A program made the translations under genes and the position numbers. Shown piece after piece: positions 21,531 to 24,818 of a DNA stretch of 24,818 nucleotides. This stretch comes from JAWVZY01 sp033721955 (lineage in GTDB: Bacteria > Patescibacteriota > Minisyncoccia > Spechtbacterales > 2-12-FULL-38-22): contig JAWVZY010000008.1 of the NCBI GenBank assembly GCA_033721955.1, positions 1 through 24,818 of the forward strand. The letters run 5' to 3'. The stretch's first letter is position 1. Each line of letters starts with the position of its first letter. The notes under the pieces were generated by a model. It was not told where the DNA came from. It did no database searches and was given only the letters and a program-made list of their open reading frames with translations.

Positions 21531-22514
21531 TTATTTATTAATGTTACCTTTGTTATCTTTTTTGCCTGCAGGTACCTCAAACCAAAAAGTGCTGCCCTCC
21601 CCCTCTTTAGAATCAAACCCTATCCATCCACCCATTTGCTCTACAACGAATTTTGCTATGAATAACCCCAAACCTGTTCCCTGGCTCTGATGCTTCATGG
21701 CATTTTTAGAGCGGAAAAATTTCTGAAATATCATTTTTTGCTCATTTTTTGGTATACCCACGCCATTATCTTCAACCTCAACCCTAACCATGGAATCTTT
21801 TTTAAGTATCCTCACATCAACATTACCCCCTTCCTTACCATAACGAATAGCATTATCGATAAAATTAGAAATAACCATGCCAACATAAACTTCGTCACCT
21901 ACTATGCCAGGTAAATCATTGTCTACAGCATCTAATTTAAGATTTATATCATTATTTCTTGCCAAGGGTTTTGCGTCTTTTATTATCTTTTTTACAAGCT
22001 CAACTATATCTAGCTCATTTTTCTTTAAAGATAATTCACCTTTTTCTATTCTTGAAATGTTTAAAAGATCATTTACAAGCTTTATCATTCTCTCATTATT
22101 TTCTCTCACAAGCTGTAAATATTCTGATTGCTTGGGTTTAAACTCGCCCAAACTCCCGCTCATAAGCAAATTAAGGGACCACTTAATTGCTGAGGAGGGC
22201 GAGCGAAGTTGATGTGAAACAATGCTAACAAATTCTGTTTTCATCTTATTCGCATTAGCCATTTTATCAAAACTCTGCACAATAATACTTCCCGGAGCAA
22301 ATATAATAAGTGCCACTACTGCGACAATAAGAGGTACAAAGTCAGTTTCTGTATACTTTGTACCAAGTACATAAGTGCCCAGCATTGCAGCTACTGTAAG
22401 TAGCCCCATAATAATGAACAAAAAATTGGGGCACGCCCATATACTTATGTTATATTCGCGGCACTCCCTCCAGAAAAATATCTGATTTTTCAGTTTTTCC
22501 TTTATTTCTTTCAT
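21531..22514 (-). CDS. Membrane histidine kinase of the pilus locus
   Basis: This 327-residue kinase has two membrane helices near the N-terminus (about 32-52 and 60-84) with only a few residues between them, so it likely senses a membrane or internal signal. The HisKA dimerisation helix carries the phosphorylated His in SHQLRSP. The ATP-binding domain has the N box NFIDNAIRYG, G1 DNGVGIP, F box FQKFFRS and G2 GTGLGL. The start at 22514 (MKEIKEK) was preferred to the ATG at 22547 because an extended -10 sits six bases before it. It is the first gene of the 11-kb pilus operon and precedes two CheY-like regulators. Confidence 0.93.
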   Translation of the reverse strand: MKEIKEKLKNQIFFWRECREYNISIWACPNFLFIIMGLLTVAAMLGTYVLGTKYTETDFVPLIVAVVALIIFAPGSIIVQSFDKMANANKMKTEFVSIVSHQLRSPSSAIKWSLNLLMSGSLGEFKPKQSEYLQLVRENNERMIKLVNDLLNISRIEKGELSLKKNELDIVELVKKIIKDAKPLARNNDINLKLDAVDNDLPGIVGDEVYVGMVISNFIDNAIRYGKEGGNVDVRILKKDSMVRVEVEDNGVGIPKNEQKMIFQKFFRSKNAMKHQSQGTGLGLFIAKFVVEQMGGWIGFDSKEGEGSTFWFEVPAGKKDNKGNINK

Positions 22515-22520
22515 ATTTTC

Positions 22521-22529
22521 AGTATACCA
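22521..22529 (-). promoter_or_regulatory. Extended -10 promoter of the pilus operon
   Basis: TG-G-TATACT on the minus strand, then six bases, then the kinase ATG. No strong -35. It predicts a leaderless mRNA and is the only good promoter seen upstream of the kinase and pilB. Confidence 0.55.
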
Positions 22530-22570
22530 TATAGCGCAGCTGAGCATTATATAATAATTCCACAGTACAA

Positions 22571-22600
22571 AAATACCCCCTTTTTAGCATGAAAGGGGGC
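22571..22600 (-). terminator. Rho-independent terminator after the O-antigen-ligase-like gene
   Basis: On the minus strand CCCCCTTT and AAAGGGGG form the stem, followed by TATTTTTG. It lies between the stop at 22624 and the promoter of the pilus operon. Confidence 0.85.
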
Positions 22601-22623
22601 ACCTATATATATGTAGGCCTATT

Positions 22624-24818
22624 TTATTCTGAAAGTGCCGGCTCTTCTGAGGGTTGCTCCTCGATAGGCGCTTCATCCTGAGGGGGCTGTACCTGTTCAA
22701 AAGGCCCCCTGCCATTCTTTAAATTATCCAAAACAGTTTTAACCAACTCATTGTCCGGGTTATCTTTTACTAAAATCTCAAATTGACCCACAGCAGCAGG
22801 GCGATTATCTAACTCAAAATATGCAAGCCCCAAGTAATAACGTGCATTGGCAAAATCTCCATCTGCCAATGTAATAGCTCGCTCAAGCTGTATTCTGGCA
22901 TTTTCATGCTCTTCTTTCTGCCAATAAAGAAGTCCCAGCTGAAATGCGAGGTTAGGATCATTGGGAGCAATCTCTGCAAGGGATCTTGTCTCGGCAATAG
23001 CTTTATCTAGCTCGCCAAGACGCTGGTAAGCCGATGCTAAAAGCAGGCGTGCTGTTGTATAATCTTGTTTTAGCGCAAGAGATTCTTCTATTTTTTCTAC
23101 AGCTTTATTTAAAAAAGTAATTCTTTTCTCTGCAAGCTGTTTTTCTTGCTGAGCCTCTCCCTGACCTGATTGTGCAAGCGCTCCCAATTGAGCCTGTATG
23201 ACATCAGCGGCATTCAGATAAACCCGGGCCTGAGCAAGAGGTAGCGAAGGGTCATTAGGCGCTAGTTTTATAGCTTCATTATAAGCAGAAATTGCCCCAT
23301 CTTCAGCCCCTTCAGCAAGTCCTATGGCATTAGATAATACAGATGCCAGCTGCGTCCAGTTTTTTAATTCTTTAGGATTTGCAACTGTCGCCTGCCTTGC
23401 TGCGCTTAGGGCGCTTTCAAAAGTAGCGCTAAATTGCTGGGTAACATCCTCTTGCCTAAGCTCTTGAGATTCAGCAATTTCAGCCATTTTTAATATAAAT
23501 GCTTGTGCTGTTGTGCGTAAAATAGCATCATCGCTGGGATTTATATTCAAGGCCTTTTGCAATTTTTCTAAAGTTTTATCTGCGCTCTGCTCTGTCTGAT
23601 ATATTTTTACAGCGCTGGCAAGATGTGCCTGTGCTATATACTTCTGACCTACTAAATACAAGCCGCCAAATGCAACACTAATTACAGCAAGAGCCAAAAG
23701 AGATGAAACTATCATAACCTGTGGATTTTTAGTTACATTAAGCTTGAAACGTTTAAAGGCGCGAATGCGGGCAAGTGCGGCCAAGCTCGTTCCGGCAGCT
23801 AAAAACAAAAACAAATGCATCACCGCATTACCTCTATAGAAAAAGAGTGCAGTTGTTAAAACTCCGATTACAGCCAAGGCAGAAACAGCTAGCGCATAAA
23901 ATGTTGGGTTATCTTTATACTTCTGATCTGAATTTTTTGTAAGGCCTGATATAATCTTTCCTATAATAACCGCTATAAATGCTATAAATGCTATTACGCC
24001 TAAAATTCCCCAGGTGGATAAATATGTAGACAATGCAGAATAACCTTGCCCAAATTGTAAACTCCAAAAATTAGTTTGATTCAAGTCTGCCGGTCTGTGC
24101 AGTGCATAATTATAAGAAAAAGTTCCCGGGCCTGTGCCAGATATCCAACGAATACCCTGCAGGGAGTCAGCCGCAATATCAAGCGTTGCGTCCAGGGGCA
24201 TTCCTACCTCAGCTGTTCCTGCAAGAAATGAAGGTACATTTGGTCCTATAATCATAAAAAACAAAGAGAGCATAATAACAAAAAAGGGCGCCAAAAGAAG
24301 CTGCAAACTGGGCTCTTTCTGTCGCAAGGTTCTTGCACCGGCAACTATAGCCACAAGTACAAATGCGGCAGCAAGAGAAGCCCATATGCTCCACAAATTT
24401 ATCTGTAATATCATAAGTCCGAAAATTGCCGCCACTACCCAAAGAGCTAATCTATTATTTTTCTTTATGTCGGCTATAGACACATAAGCAACTATCGCCG
24501 CAAAGGCAGCTGCAGATAAAAACCCTGCAGCAAAAACGCTGCCGGCAGGGCTAAAACCTACGCCTTGGGCAAAATCCCATGGGAAAATAAACACATCAGA
24601 AAGCTGTAAATATGAAAATAAAGCTAACAAGCCGATACCTCCCATAAACGCTAGAGCGACATTTTTAAATGATTTTTTACTCTTTAATAAAAGTATAGGA
24701 GCAAAAAATGCAATAACATACATACCAACCCAAAAAAATGAGTCGGGAGAAAAGCTTAGAAAGCTTACTCTTCTTGCCTGTGAAAATATGGAAGATATAA
24801 TTATAGCACCCAAAAAAC
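22624..24818 (-). CDS. O-antigen-ligase-like polytopic membrane protein with TPR repeats (5' end missing)
   Basis: The reading frame is open to the edge of the window, so the N-terminus is missing; about 730 residues are visible. The first part holds many membrane helices. A Wzy/WaaL-like segment WISGTGPGTFSYNYALHRP, then NFWSLQFGQGYSALSTYLSTWGILGVIAF, is the usual mark of O-antigen ligases and polymerases. After a last helix (about residues 370-390) come tetratricopeptide repeats, such as AISAYNEAIKLAPNDPSLPLAQARVYLNAADV and YLGLAYFELDNRPAAVGQFEIL, and a Pro/Glu tail. This layout is common in Patescibacteria. It may transfer or polymerise surface glycans; the exact substrate is unknown. A terminator separates it from the pilus operon. 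Confidence 0.75.
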   Translation of the reverse strand, partial: FLGAIIISSIFSQARRVSFLSFSPDSFFWVGMYVIAFFAPILLLKSKKSFKNVALAFMGGIGLLALFSYLQLSDVFIFPWDFAQGVGFSPAGSVFAAGFLSAAAFAAIVAYVSIADIKKNNRLALWVVAAIFGLMILQINLWSIWASLAAAFVLVAIVAGARTLRQKEPSLQLLLAPFFVIMLSLFFMIIGPNVPSFLAGTAEVGMPLDATLDIAADSLQGIRWISGTGPGTFSYNYALHRPADLNQTNFWSLQFGQGYSALSTYLSTWGILGVIAFIAFIAVIIGKIISGLTKNSDQKYKDNPTFYALAVSALAVIGVLTTALFFYRGNAVMHLFLFLAAGTSLAALARIRAFKRFKLNVTKNPQVMIVSSLLALAVISVAFGGLYLVGQKYIAQAHLASAVKIYQTEQSADKTLEKLQKALNINPSDDAILRTTAQAFILKMAEIAESQELRQEDVTQQFSATFESALSAARQATVANPKELKNWTQLASVLSNAIGLAEGAEDGAISAYNEAIKLAPNDPSLPLAQARVYLNAADVIQAQLGALAQSGQGEAQQEKQLAEKRITFLNKAVEKIEESLALKQDYTTARLLLASAYQRLGELDKAIAETRSLAEIAPNDPNLAFQLGLLYWQKEEHENARIQLERAITLADGDFANARYYLGLAYFELDNRPAAVGQFEILVKDNPDNELVKTVLDNLKNGRGPFEQVQPPQDEAPIEEQPSEEPALSE

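Noticed and set aside
21518..21616. Longer N-terminus for the second response regulator
   Set aside because: It overlaps the kinase gene, is not part of the receiver fold, and the shorter start aligns with the paralogue.
22515..22547. Upstream ATG of the histidine kinase
   Set aside because: The extra codons contain the extended -10 element; the ATG at 22514 is favoured.
1..24818. CRISPR array, insertion sequence or prophage genes
   Set aside because: No regularly spaced repeats, transposase, integrase or phage genes were found; only the small tRNA-end duplication suggests a past integration.
1..24818. Alternative genetic code with TGA as glycine (code 25)
   Set aside because: The pilN gene ends in TGA at the expected place, and the long frames are intact with the standard bacterial code.

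Overview
The window is a compact, AT-rich bacterial segment in which every gene except one lies on the minus strand. Several features point to the Candidate Phyla Radiation (Patescibacteria), most likely a Parcubacteria-type genome. IF-2 is short and lacks the long N-terminal region. A DUF4446 protein and a three-helix SemiSWEET are present. The type IV pilus locus shows no secretin gene. Shine-Dalgarno sequences are scarce. TGA is used as a stop (the pilN/pilO junction is ATGA), so this is not a code-25 lineage. The phylum assignment is inference from gene content; no marker tree was possible.

Layout from left to right. Positions 1-340 hold four tRNAs (Ile-TAT, Phe-GAA, Val-TAC, Leu-TAA) downstream of rplS, rluA-family and tRNA-Val(GAC). 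Positions 1787-2003 hold a duplicated 3' end of tRNA-Leu(GAG), two terminator-like hairpins that co-vary, and a GC-rich pair of REP-like hairpins. Positions 1986-5212 read as one transcription unit: tRNA-Ser(CGA), DUF4446, infB, nrnA-like phosphoesterase, tRNA-Cys, tRNA-Leu(GAG). Positions 5238-7435 carry a SemiSWEET plus membrane-protein pair, an orphan 133-aa gene with its own promoter and terminator, tag (3-methyladenine glycosylase I) followed by tRNA-Ala, and tRNA-Arg(CCT). The only plus-strand gene, an HtrA-like protease, converges on ychF at a bidirectional terminator. A CYTH domain fused to a P-loop kinase-like domain follows, then tRNA-Arg(TCT) and tRNA-His.

Positions 11294-22514 are a roughly 11-kb type IV pilus locus read right to left: histidine kinase, two single-domain response regulators, pilB, pilC, four prepilin-like proteins (two unusually large), pilM, pilN, pilO and a small membrane protein in the pilP position. 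No pilT, prepilin peptidase, major pilin or secretin is in the window. The regulators sit directly against the assembly ATPase, which suggests a minimal phosphorelay acting on pilus extension. At the right edge is a truncated O-antigen-ligase-like membrane protein with C-terminal TPR repeats.

Two themes cut across the window. First, at least four genes (rplS, semiSWEET, htrA, histidine kinase) have an extended -10 element (TGn plus hexamer) ending 6-8 nt before the ATG, so their mRNAs should be leaderless or nearly so. Second, twelve tRNA genes are scattered in small groups between protein genes, including a rare tRNA-Ile with a UAU anticodon and a tRNA-Val whose position 33 is C instead of the near-universal U.
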